Part shown: piece after piece, positions 56,640 through 64,000 of the stretch
How positions within the stretch are numbered: the stretch's first letter is position 1
Layout: every line of letters starts with the position of its first letter
From: Vibrio ishigakensis
Lineage (GTDB): Bacteria > Pseudomonadota > Gammaproteobacteria > Enterobacterales > Vibrionaceae
Reading direction: 5' to 3'
NCBI RefSeq assembly: GCF_024347675.1
Contig: NZ_AP024881.1
Coordinates: forward strand, 682,001 to 746,000
DNA: 64,000 nt
Notes under the pieces: generated by a model
Seen by the model: the letters and a program-made list of their open reading frames with translations, nothing else
The model's database searches: none
What the model was told of the DNA's origin: nothing
Made by a program: the position numbers and the translations under genes

Positions 56640-57758
56640 ATGTCTCGCTTCAACAAAACTATTATTGCAGCAGCTCTTTCAAGCTTGGCTTTCAGTGGTG
56701 CCACGCTAGCTGCAGGTGCAAACAGTGAAACAGCGGCAGAAAAATTTCTAACCAAGAGCGATTTTTCATACGAGGTTTACGGCATCATCGCTATGCAGGT
56801 TGCATATCGTGATTACGATTCAGGCAACAAGGCAACTGATGACGATCTAGGTGGCACACAGCTAAACAACGAATCACGTATCGGTTTCCGTGGTAAGAAG
56901 CAGTTCAAAAACTTCAGCCCAACATTTATCTGGCAGATCGAGGGTGGCTACGTTGACCCAAGCTTTGGTGGTGCAGGTGCAGGTCTAGGTGAGCGTGATA
57001 CCTTTGTAGGTTTTGAAAGCGAAGGCATGGGCCAAGTTCGTCTAGGCCGTGTTCTTACTCCTATCTATGAGCTAATTGACTGGCCAGCATCTAACCCAGG
57101 CCTAGGTGACGTATATGACTGGGGTGGTTCAATCGGTGGTGCTAAGTACCAAGATCGTCAATCAAACACCATGCGCTGGGATACACCAAAATACTTTGAT
57201 GCGCTATCTTTTGACCTAGCAGTAGGTGCTGGTGATGATGCTTCGACTGGTTCGGGTGACTCATACTTCTTTGGCGGTGCAGCACACTATAACGTTGGCC
57301 CATTCCAGTTCGACCTAGCGTATGAGCGCAATGACAAGGTAGAGGCTGAGAATGCAGTATGGACCAATGATACTTACCTAGCGGGTATTCAAGCATGGTT
57401 TGAAAATGGCTTCTCTCTATTCGCACAATACAAGTACATGGAAGCATCTACAGATACTAATGTTGATGAGAAACAAGGTGCAATGTCTGCAGGTCTTATC
57501 TATAGCCACGGCGATTGGCAGTACAAAGTGGCATATGCTGCAAACTTTGAGCTAGAGCGTGACGGCAACACTATCGATAACACAGACGATAACGTAATCT
57601 CTGCTCAAGTACTTTACTTCGTAGACCCATCAGCTGTGCTTTATGCTCGTGCTCGTACTCTTGACTTCGGTGATAAACCAACAGGTCTAGACGGAAACGC
57701 ACGTTGGAAGTCTGAAGACTTCAACGAGTTCTCTGTGGGCGTAGAATACTACTTCTAA
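56640..57758 (+). CDS. chiP: Chitoporin (chitooligosaccharide-specific outer-membrane porin)
   Basis: ChiP lets chitin oligosaccharides cross the outer membrane. From the ATG at 56640 (AAGGGG ribosome site) the product has 372 residues, with a signal peptide ending TLA. The mature start AGANSETAAEKFLTKSDF resembles the N-terminal plug of Vibrio chitoporin (DGANSDAAK, recalled). A 16-stranded barrel pattern ends in VEYYF. An upstream in-frame ATG at 56568 would bury the signal peptide. Confidence 0.88.
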   Translation: MSRFNKTIIAAALSSLAFSGATLAAGANSETAAEKFLTKSDFSYEVYGIIAMQVAYRDYDSGNKATDDDLGGTQLNNESRIGFRGKKQFKNFSPTFIWQIEGGYVDPSFGGAGAGLGERDTFVGFESEGMGQVRLGRVLTPIYELIDWPASNPGLGDVYDWGGSIGGAKYQDRQSNTMRWDTPKYFDALSFDLAVGAGDDASTGSGDSYFFGGAAHYNVGPFQFDLAYERNDKVEAENAVWTNDTYLAGIQAWFENGFSLFAQYKYMEASTDTNVDEKQGAMSAGLIYSHGDWQYKVAYAANFELERDGNTIDNTDDNVISAQVLYFVDPSAVLYARARTLDFGDKPTGLDGNARWKSEDFNEFSVGVEYYF

Positions 57759-57772
57759 TATAAATCCCAATT

Positions 57773-57798
57773 GGTGGCGCTATCGCGCCACCCTTATT
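57773..57798 (+). terminator. Stem-loop after chitoporin
   Basis: GGTGGCGC, loop TATC and GCGCCACC are followed by only a weak T-rich stretch (CTTATT). It is a partial terminator or an mRNA-protecting hairpin ahead of the next gene. Confidence 0.5.
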
Positions 57799-57849
57799 AG
57801 GTTTTGCTCGGCACAGAAAGCCAGCGAAAAACCATTTGAGGTATGAAAC

Positions 57850-58458
57850 GTGTTTAAAAAATCTTTGATCGCCATGGGGCTTTTACTTTCTGCAACCGCA
57901 GTACAGGCAGCAAGCCAGTTTGACTTTCAAACTGAGATTGAACCTCAGGTTGTAAATGGTAAAGCAGTGAATAGTTCTTGGTTCAGCGATGTCGATCAGC
58001 TGCAACTCCACCCAGGCGCTACTCAATTAGGATTCACTGTAGGTCAGATAGTTTTTGAAGACGGTAAACGCCGCAAATTTAACTCGCGTTTGATGATCAT
58101 GAGCTTTGATGTACAAGACGAGCAAACCTATCAGCTTAACTACAAGAAGTTTCGCACTATAGAAGAGGCGAATAAGTTCAATGATGACCCAACCTTTGAG
58201 CTAAAAACAGAGGATGGCAAACCCGTTGAGTTCAAACTAGCTGTGCTAGATAAGAATGGGATGCAAGGCTTCCGTGACTACGAAGCTGAGATTACCGAGT
58301 TCAACAAAACAACCGGTGTAGTTCTCGCTGGTGAGTCAGCTACTGCAGTCACAGTTGATGCTTCAAAGGTTTCTTTGGGTATCAAGCAGCAGTTTGCAAA
58401 CATGTCCCGTGAAGAGCAGCAAGCCTTTATGCAATGGGCAATGCAAAACCTGAAATAG
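57850..58458 (+). CDS. DUF2057 (YccT/CsgI-like) exported protein
   Basis: The 202-residue product has a signal peptide (ATAVQAA) and the DUF2057 pattern, including PGATQLGFTVGQIVFEDGKRRKF. The family includes E. coli YccT (CsgI), a periplasmic protein that affects curli. The start is GTG at 57850 behind GAGG. It follows the chitoporin gene by 91 bp. No curli genes are nearby, so the local role is unknown. Confidence 0.8.
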   Translation: MFKKSLIAMGLLLSATAVQAASQFDFQTEIEPQVVNGKAVNSSWFSDVDQLQLHPGATQLGFTVGQIVFEDGKRRKFNSRLMIMSFDVQDEQTYQLNYKKFRTIEEANKFNDDPTFELKTEDGKPVEFKLAVLDKNGMQGFRDYEAEITEFNKTTGVVLAGESATAVTVDASKVSLGIKQQFANMSREEQQAFMQWAMQNLK

Positions 58459-58578
58459 AATATAGGCGAGGCGCTTGAAAGGCGTCTTTGCACTGGAGTG
58501 TGTAATTTAATCCCTTGTTTCCCTGTCTAACGTATATAACGGAGCAATAGGTTTCGTTAACACGCGAGGAGGGATCTG

Positions 58579-58947
58579 ATGAGAACATTACTGATTGCAT
58601 TAGGCGTTAGTCTGTTAGCGGGCTGCGCAATGACTCCAGAATCAGCATCATGGCAAGAGCTGGGCGCACATAGAGGTGGCGCTGGTTTGAAAGCCGAGTC
58701 TGCTGAACAGCTGAGTAATCGTTACGACCTTCAAGAGGTCAACTCACAGCAGTATGATGAGTATACGGCGGGCTTCGAGCAGGGCAGAAATAAATACTGT
58801 AACCCAGCTCAAGCTTATAACTACGGAAAGCTAGGTAATCAATATAAAGGCCAATGTGCTGGGTTGCCTCAAGAAGCCGAGTTTGCCAAGAAAATGAACA
58901 AGGGTTATCAACAACTCGTGTTCAACAGTATGAAGAAATACTATTAG
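58579..58947 (+). CDS. DUF2799 lipoprotein
   Basis: The 122-residue product has a lipobox (LLAGCAM, Cys16) and the DUF2799 layout: SWQELGAHRGG near the N-terminus, then the repeated aromatic/Gly pattern FEQGRNKYCNPAQAYNYGKLG. The function is unknown. A GGAGG ribosome site precedes the ATG. A strong terminator follows. Confidence 0.82.
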   Translation: MRTLLIALGVSLLAGCAMTPESASWQELGAHRGGAGLKAESAEQLSNRYDLQEVNSQQYDEYTAGFEQGRNKYCNPAQAYNYGKLGNQYKGQCAGLPQEAEFAKKMNKGYQQLVFNSMKKYY

Positions 58948-58991
58948 TTCCTGTCTTTACCTTTAACTGTGTAAACCACGTTGCTAGTGTC

Positions 58992-59020
58992 GGCCAAACG
59001 TCTTGTTTGGCCATTTTTTT
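58992..59020 (+). terminator. Terminator of the DUF2799 gene
   Basis: GGCCAAAC, a 4-base loop and GTTTGGCC followed by ATTTTTTT. Confidence 0.92.
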
Positions 59021-59189
59021 GCCTGTGAATCCTTAATCTTTATTTGCCATGAAAATAAAGCTCTCTGTTTCCAATAGCTATCGCCGATAATTAAATTGAA
59101 AACCACCCCTAAAATCTTCCTTATAATGTGATTTCGTTCACCTTTTGTGGCGTTTCTCATTTTTGAAAAGAAAATCGATCTAATTTGTG

Positions 59190-59205
59190 GGTGATTTACA
59201 TCACA
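59190..59205 (+). promoter_or_regulatory. CRP-like site, distal
   Basis: GGTGATTTACATCACA matches the CRP consensus TGTGAn6TCACA at 9 of 10 positions, 365 bp before the porin ATG at 59570. The 549-bp gap 59021-59569 shows no gene. Confidence 0.5.
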
Positions 59206-59348
59206 TTAAAGCCTAGGTTTGGTGTCGTTTTTGAGCCCAAACTCTAGTTTTATATTTCTGTCTAATTCCTGCTCATAAATCAGTTTCAATATAAATCTAT
59301 GATTTTATTGAATTAAATATCTTTTTCTATTTTTACCTTTCTACATGT

Positions 59349-59364
59349 TGCGATCTCAATCACA
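59349..59364 (+). promoter_or_regulatory. CRP-like site, proximal
   Basis: TGCGATCTCAATCACA matches the CRP consensus at 9 of 10 positions, 206 bp before the ATG at 59570. KdgM-type porin genes are often CRP-dependent. Confidence 0.5.
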
Positions 59365-59569
59365 TATGCAATTGCATTATTTTGTGATGGAAAATAACTG
59401 GTGCAGTCTGAGGGCATGCCAAGGAGGCAAGTGACGCAGAGTCTTAAGTGACGATTGCAACACTGATAAATGGAATAAAGCGGTGCATCGCATCGACCTC
59501 TAAAGGTTTCCGTTTGTATATCCAAACCGAGACCACTAAGAAACAAATTAGTGGAAAATAGGTACAACA

Positions 59570-60262
59570 ATGAAAAAAGTTATCGCACTGAGTGCACTAG
59601 CAATTGCAGCATCAGCCCCAGCCTTCGCCTCTTCATACGTAACGGGTAATGTTCAATTCCACGACGATGGACGTATCCATGGTTCGAAAGCGACTTCTAC
59701 CCTAGAAGCGGGTCATACCTTTGAAAACAGCCTTGGTGGTCTGACTCTGTATACTGAGTTTGATGGTATTCAGTTGGGTGAAATAGTGACTGAAAACGGT
59801 GGTGCAGGTAATACAACTCCGGCTATCACCCTTGGTGGTGAGCAGGCGTTCAACATCACCGATCATCTTTGGGTTGCTGCAGGTTATCAGCACCTGATCT
59901 CTGCGGGTGAATCTATCCAATATCGTCCATTGGTTAAGATTGGCTACAACTTTGATAATGGCCTTTCTATCAGCAACCGTACTCGAGCTCATATCGATGC
60001 TACAGACGCGGACGCTGATACAGATTACCGCATGGATAACCGCATCGCGTACTCGTTCTCAGATATGGATCTAGCACTGAGCTATAACAACGTTTATATG
60101 ATTGAAGCGGAAACCATGGACCACGAGATTCGTGCTACCTGGACTCGCCAAGGTGTTCAGCCTTACTTTGAGTTCCGTAGCCAAGCCAATGGCGCTGAAA
60201 ACGCACAAGGCGACAGCCTAGTAAACAATGCCTTTGTATTCGGTGCTAGCTACGGCTTCTAA
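59570..60262 (+). CDS. Oligosaccharide porin, KdgM family
   Basis: The 230-residue product has a signal peptide (SAPAFA) and the amphipathic strand pattern of 12-stranded KdgM/NanC-type porins, ending in ASYGF. Such porins pass acidic oligosaccharides, for example oligogalacturonate, alginate or sialic acid products; the substrate cannot be read here. Two CRP-like sites lie upstream and a strong terminator follows. It is monocistronic. Confidence 0.75.
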   Translation: MKKVIALSALAIAASAPAFASSYVTGNVQFHDDGRIHGSKATSTLEAGHTFENSLGGLTLYTEFDGIQLGEIVTENGGAGNTTPAITLGGEQAFNITDHLWVAAGYQHLISAGESIQYRPLVKIGYNFDNGLSISNRTRAHIDATDADADTDYRMDNRIAYSFSDMDLALSYNNVYMIEAETMDHEIRATWTRQGVQPYFEFRSQANGAENAQGDSLVNNAFVFGASYGF

Positions 60263-60296
60263 TACCGTTTGAATTGGTTTAGTGATTTTCTGTTTT

Positions 60297-60322
60297 GCCG
60301 AGCCCTAGGGCTCGGCTTTTTT
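60297..60322 (+). terminator. Terminator of the KdgM-family porin
   Basis: GCCGAGCCC/GGGCTCGGC with a 2-base loop, then TTTTTT. Confidence 0.92.
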
Positions 60323-60328
60323 ATGAGA

Positions 60329-61153
60329 TCAGAAACTTGCGGTGATTTCGTAGGAGGTGAATTTACGCATGTTGATCACGCCAATATCAAAATAGAGATA
60401 CTGTCCCTTGATACCCAGTAAAGTACCCGTGATCTCTGGGGTTTTATCAAAGTTGAGCGAGGTGATCTTGGTTGGGTATTCAGTCACCGGATAGTCAATC
60501 TCGGTTACTGATTCTTCTAAGCGCTCGATAGCATCTTCGCCATAGGTAAGTTTCAGCTCAGATAATCGCTCTTCAATCTTTGGAATCAACTCCTCAGCTC
60601 TCTGCTTAAGGTCCATATCATCGGCTTTGCCTTTAAGCATATTGCGCCAGTTAGTCTTGTCTGAGATAAACTCAGCCAATGCGGTTTCGATTAGACCCGA
60701 CTGCAATCTGGAGGCAACCTTAAAGATAGGCAGTGCCTGGTTTGCGCCTTGGTCTATCCAGCGAGTAGGAAGCTGGGTGTGACGGGTAATCCCTACCTTT
60801 ATCGCAGTAGTGTTAGCGAGATACACATAGTGAGGTACGAAGCAGTTGTCTTCACCCCATTTCGGTTCACGACAGGTACCTTTATCGTAGTGGCAGGTCT
60901 CTGGCTTCATGATGCACATATCGCATTGGGCCAGTTTGCTCATACATGGATAACAATAGCCTTGTGAATAACTCTTCTTGGTCTTACGACCGCAGGCTTG
61001 GCAGTGGATATTACCCGAATAAGATAGGGTAAGGGTTTGACCGATAAGTGGCATTAGGTCGATAGATTGGTCGTCTAAAGGCAGTTGATAGCAGGCCTGA
61101 CCTTTATCGAGTTGAGAGGTCATTTTTCTAATATGACCGGTAATTTGAGGCAT
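60329..61153 (-). CDS. DUF2797 zinc-binding protein
   Basis: The 274-residue product matches the DUF2797 family. It has several Cys pairs in the first half (CQACG, CYPC, CDMC and CHYDKGTCREPKWG) that should form zinc sites. A central part YVYLANTTAIKVGITR resembles a GIY-YIG-like segment. The biochemical role is unknown. A 24-bp imperfect palindrome lies 24 bp upstream of the ATG and may be its operator. Confidence 0.85.
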   Translation of the reverse strand: MPQITGHIRKMTSQLDKGQACYQLPLDDQSIDLMPLIGQTLTLSYSGNIHCQACGRKTKKSYSQGYCYPCMSKLAQCDMCIMKPETCHYDKGTCREPKWGEDNCFVPHYVYLANTTAIKVGITRHTQLPTRWIDQGANQALPIFKVASRLQSGLIETALAEFISDKTNWRNMLKGKADDMDLKQRAEELIPKIEERLSELKLTYGEDAIERLEESVTEIDYPVTEYPTKITSLNFDKTPEITGTLLGIKGQYLYFDIGVINMRKFTSYEITASF

Positions 61154-61176
61154 TTTTTCAGAGTCTTATGCAAGTG

Positions 61177-61200
61177 ATAGCTTCAGTATACTTGAGCTAT
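61177..61200. promoter_or_regulatory. Imperfect palindrome upstream of the DUF2797 gene
   Basis: The outer arms ATAGCT/AGCTAT and the centre AGTATACT are symmetric over 24 bp; only two positions on each side break symmetry. It is a plausible repressor site. Confidence 0.4.
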
Positions 61201-61349
61201 TGGAAGAGACATAATAGAGAATATTTGCGATCTGGGTCACGAAAGCATTGATTATTACAGCCGCTGTCATATTCCTGTAATCTTTGTATTGATCACAACG
61301 TAACTTTTCCTTATCTTTGTATATGAAACAAATAGATAAGGAATAGCCT

Positions 61350-61454
61350 ATGCAACACCAAGAAATGATCGAGCACTCAAACTTTGGCATCATCAGCCGC
61401 ATCGCAATTTTTTCATTCGCCAGTCTAGTCGCAATTATTAGTGTTATCTCATGA
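61350..61454 (+). CDS. 34-residue small membrane protein
   Basis: A reading frame of 34 codons begins with ATG behind AAGGA (8 bp spacing) and ends just before a strong terminator. The product is MQHQEMIEHSNFGIISRI followed by a 16-residue hydrophobic segment (AIFSFASLVAIISVIS), a single-pass small protein. It has its own intergenic space and transcription signals, so it is probably real. The function is unknown. Confidence 0.6.
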   Translation: MQHQEMIEHSNFGIISRIAIFSFASLVAIISVIS

Positions 61455-61479
61455 ATACTTTAATTAAATTAGCTGTAGA

Positions 61480-61510
61480 GGGAGGCAATTAATTTTACCT
61501 CCCTTTTTTA
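61480..61510 (+). terminator. Terminator after the small membrane protein gene
   Basis: GGGAGG, a 12-base loop and CCTCCC followed by TTTTTTT. Confidence 0.88.
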
Positions 61511-61556
61511 CGCCTGAACCTTTCTGAAATCTCTCTATCTCTGCTCTCCGTCACCG

Positions 61557-61584
61557 TTGTACATTTGCGCTTGAGTGCTAAAAT
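61557..61584 (+). promoter_or_regulatory. Likely gltX promoter
   Basis: A -35 TTGTAC and a -10 TAAAAT lie 16 bp apart, 50 bp before the gltX ATG. Confidence 0.6.
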
Positions 61585-61634
61585 AGCCACAAATTTTCGC
61601 GGACTCGCGTCTAATACATGACAAAGGTATCTAA

Positions 61635-63062
61635 ATGACGGTTAAAACTCGTTTTGCCCCAAGCCCAACTGGCTATCTACACGTAGGTGGTGCACGTACT
61701 GCACTGTATTCTTGGTTATATGCTAAAAACCAAGGTGGTGAATTTGTACTTCGTATCGAAGACACTGACCTAGAGCGTAACTCTCAAGAAGCTGTAGACG
61801 CGATTCTAGAAGGTATGCAGTGGATGGGTCTGGAGTGGAATGAAGGTCCTTACTTCCAGTCTAAGCGTTTTGACCGTTACAACGAGTGTATCGACCAACT
61901 AGTTGCTGAAGACAAGGCTTATAAGTGCTATGCGTCTAAAGAGCTTCTAGACGAGATCCGTGCAGAGCAAGAAGCAAACAAAGAAATGCCTCGCTACGAT
62001 GCGAACCACCCTAAGATTGTTGCTGCAAATGCAGAAGCAAAAGAGGGTGACGACTTTGTTATTCGCTTCCGCAACCCTAAATCAGGCAGTGTAGTATTTG
62101 ACGATCAAATCCGTGGCCGTATCGAGATCGGTAACGATCAAATGGATGACCTTATCATCCGTCGTACCGATGGTGCACCAACCTACAACTTCGTAGTGGT
62201 AGTAGATGACTGGGATATGGGTATCACTCACGTTGTTCGTGGTGAAGACCACATCAACAACACCCCACGTCAGATCAACATTTATGAAGCGCTAGGTGCT
62301 CCGGTTCCTACCTTTGCACACTGTGCAATGATCCTGGGTGATGATGGCGCCAAGCTGTCTAAGCGTCACGGTGCGGTATCTGTAATGCAATACCGCGATG
62401 AAGGTTACCTGCCGAATGCACTAAACAACTACCTGGTGCGTCTTGGCTGGTCTCACGGTGATCAAGAGATCTTCTCTCAAGAAGAAATGATTAACCTATT
62501 TAGCCTAGATGCTATCTCTAAGTCAGCGTCTGCATTTAACACTGACAAACTGTTGTGGCTAAACAACCACTACATCAAGACTTCTGATCCAGCGTACGTT
62601 GCAGAGCACCTGCAGTGGCATCTAGACAACCAGAAGCTAAACGTTGAGAACGGTCCTGCTATCACTGACGTTATCGCACTCGTGGGCGAGCGTTGTAACA
62701 CCCTAGTTGAGCTAGCTGAGCAGATCCGTTACTTCTACGAAGACTTCAGCGAGTTTGAAGCGGGCGCAGCTAAGAAGCACTTACGTGGCGTAGCTAAAGC
62801 TCCACTAGAGCTAGCACTTGCGAAAGCTGAAGCACTAGCTGATTGGACTACAGACAGCATTAAAGAAAACATAATCAAGGCTGTGTGTGATGAGCTAGAG
62901 ATCGGCATGGGTAAGATCGGTATGCCCCTTCGCGTAGCGGTAACCGGTGGCGGTCAGTCTCCATCTGTCGATGCAGTAATGGAGCTAGTAGGTAAAGAGC
63001 GCTGTGTTGCTCGCATCAAGATGGCTCTTGAGTTCATCGCAGAGCGCGAAGCGAACGCTTAA
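61635..63062 (+). CDS. gltX: Glutamyl-tRNA synthetase
   Basis: This class I synthetase charges tRNA-Glu; the charged tRNA also feeds HemA in heme synthesis. The 475-residue product has the HIGH-type motif in [14 protein letters not shown] and the KMSKS-type motif KLSKRHGA. It is the canonical long GltX and not a truncated tRNA-modifying paralogue. It has its own promoter and terminator. Confidence 0.98.
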   Translation: MTVKTRFAPSPTGYLHVGGARTALYSWLYAKNQGGEFVLRIEDTDLERNSQEAVDAILEGMQWMGLEWNEGPYFQSKRFDRYNECIDQLVAEDKAYKCYASKELLDEIRAEQEANKEMPRYDANHPKIVAANAEAKEGDDFVIRFRNPKSGSVVFDDQIRGRIEIGNDQMDDLIIRRTDGAPTYNFVVVVDDWDMGITHVVRGEDHINNTPRQINIYEALGAPVPTFAHCAMILGDDGAKLSKRHGAVSVMQYRDEGYLPNALNNYLVRLGWSHGDQEIFSQEEMINLFSLDAISKSASAFNTDKLLWLNNHYIKTSDPAYVAEHLQWHLDNQKLNVENGPAITDVIALVGERCNTLVELAEQIRYFYEDFSEFEAGAAKKHLRGVAKAPLELALAKAEALADWTTDSIKENIIKAVCDELEIGMGKIGMPLRVAVTGGGQSPSVDAVMELVGKERCVARIKMALEFIAEREANA

Positions 63063-63082
63063 TCTAGCCCAAGATTAACTAA

Positions 63083-63114
63083 GCCGCTGACTGTAAAAAG
63101 TCGGCGGTTTTTTT
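63083..63114 (+). terminator. Terminator of gltX
   Basis: GCCGCTGACT, a 6-base loop and AGTCGGCGGT form a stem with one G-T pair, followed by TTTTTT. Confidence 0.9.
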
Positions 63115-63135
63115 ATGCCAATAGGAATGGTGTAC

Positions 63136-63151
63136 AGCTAATTAATTAGCT
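63136..63151. promoter_or_regulatory. Perfect 16-bp palindrome upstream of the last gene
   Basis: AGCTAATTAATTAGCT is perfectly symmetric and lies 70 bp before the start codon of the following gene. It may be an operator. Confidence 0.4.
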
Positions 63152-63221
63152 ATTTATCAAGACATTAGCTATCTTCACTGTTGCACTTAGTTACATATAG
63201 GCCATCGGAGGGGATAAAGCA

Positions 63222-64000
63222 GTGCGACCGATATTTTCAATTCTACTGCTACTGTTTTCTAGTTTTTGCTCCCTTTCCACGTTAGCGAATGTCGTACTTT
63301 CCGATGATGAACAGGCATGGTTGAACAAAGGTCACAAGGTAAAGGTCGCGGTATTCGATGATCACTACCCCTATATCTTTCGCAATACGAACGGCGAGTA
63401 TGAGGGGATAGTTAAGGATTACCTGCAATATATTGAAAAGGTCTCTGGCATCGACTTTATCGAGGTGCCACTCACATCGGTCGAGCAAGGTTACACTGGC
63501 CTGAAAAATGGTGATTTTGGTGTCTATCCAATGACCTTCGACTTCGAAGGTTCAAATTTGGATATCCAATACACTGAACCCTATCTTCCCTATCACTATT
63601 TCATCTTTGTTAATACTCATCAGCCTGTAGATCCTGCAGAGGAGGTTGTTGAGCAGACTAAGCCGACCATGGCAGTGATAAGAGATAGTGCGATTGACCG
63701 CTATGTGGCGTCGAAAAGTCTGCCCGTCGAAGTTCGATACTACGACAGCGATAGACAAGCACTTAAGGCGCTAGATAGGGGGGAAGTCGAGTCTTTTGTT
63801 GGGGAGAAGGTCTCGGTACTGCGACTGGTACAGGGTTTAAATTTAAAGAATGTAGTCGCTTTGAGACCCACTAATGACCTCTACGGTTTGCGACTGCAGA
63901 TGGCAGTCAGCGAGGAATCAAACCAGCTCTATTCGATCATCAATAAATCTATAAGCGCCATGCCGTACGATGTTCAAAATGGCATTTTGCAACACTGGTT
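63222..64000 (+). CDS. Periplasmic binding-domain protein (SBP_bac_3 type), 3' end cut off
   Basis: A GTG start behind GGAGGGG opens a signal peptide (to about residue 24), then a domain of the extracellular solute-binding family 3 type (VKVAVFDDHYPYIFRNTNGEYEGIVKDYL is its opening; key part VAVFDDHYPYIF). The open frame runs to the window edge: 259 codons are visible. In vibrios such domains often form the sensor of a hybrid kinase or diguanylate cyclase; the missing C-terminus would decide between these and a transporter component. Confidence 0.75.
   Translation, partial: MRPIFSILLLLFSSFCSLSTLANVVLSDDEQAWLNKGHKVKVAVFDDHYPYIFRNTNGEYEGIVKDYLQYIEKVSGIDFIEVPLTSVEQGYTGLKNGDFGVYPMTFDFEGSNLDIQYTEPYLPYHYFIFVNTHQPVDPAEEVVEQTKPTMAVIRDSAIDRYVASKSLPVEVRYYDSDRQALKALDRGEVESFVGEKVSVLRLVQGLNLKNVVALRPTNDLYGLRLQMAVSEESNQLYSIINKSISAMPYDVQNGILQHW

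Overview
The window is chromosomal DNA of a gamma-proteobacterium, almost certainly a Vibrio. The evidence is the conserved block rsfS-holA-lptE-leuS / lnt-ybeX-ybeY-ybeZ-miaB / ubiF, the block ychF-pth-prs-ispE-lolB / hemA-prfA-prmC-sirB2-sirB1-kdsA, a very large tRNA array, a GH20 chitobiase and a Vibrio-type chitoporin. No phage, transposase, integrase or CRISPR array was seen.

Layout. 1-13.5 kb: core housekeeping genes for ribosome silencing, replication clamp loading, LPS assembly, tRNA charging, lipoprotein acylation, 16S rRNA maturation, tRNA modification and ubiquinone synthesis. 13.6-15.5 kb: a minus-strand array of 15 tRNA genes (7 Leu-UAG, 5 Gln-UUG, 3 Met) built from near-identical repeats of about 249 bp, with a promoter of stringent type. 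15.7-30.6 kb: core genes for tRNA and translation, PRPP, isoprenoid, heme and KDO synthesis, then a NutA-type 5'-nucleotidase, ybaK, a LysE exporter with a divergent Lrp regulator, rluF and smrA. 30.6-31.4 kb: a probable FNR-controlled small RNA (unnamed here), then tRNA-Pro followed by degraded repeats of its own 3' end and terminator. 31.4-39.6 kb: accessory genes, mostly small exported proteins, including a coupled four-gene operon whose first product looks like a one-domain pilus chaperone.

39.7-52.2 kb holds an unusual citrate fermentation locus. citCDEFXG (citrate lyase and its activation) is followed by a protein with fumarylacetoacetase-like features, and a second unit encodes a PTS-EIIC-like permease with no EIIA or EIIB and a divergent aconitase B. 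The divergent citA/citB-type two-component pair lies next to citC. Both minus-strand units carry the same AT-rich 23-bp element about 90 bp before their start codons, and citC also has a perfect FNR box. No citS-type carrier or oadGAB pump is present, so the permease and the fumarylacetoacetase-like protein are candidates for those roles.

52.2-64 kb: a glycine-zipper lipoprotein, chitobiase, chitoporin, small envelope proteins and a KdgM-like porin, then a DUF2797 protein, a 34-aa small membrane protein, gltX and the start of a periplasmic binding-domain protein. The chitobiase and chitoporin promoters share an identical 17-bp element, and a possible small RNA lies opposite the chitoporin leader. 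All positions were read by eye; family names rest on recalled motifs, not on database searches.
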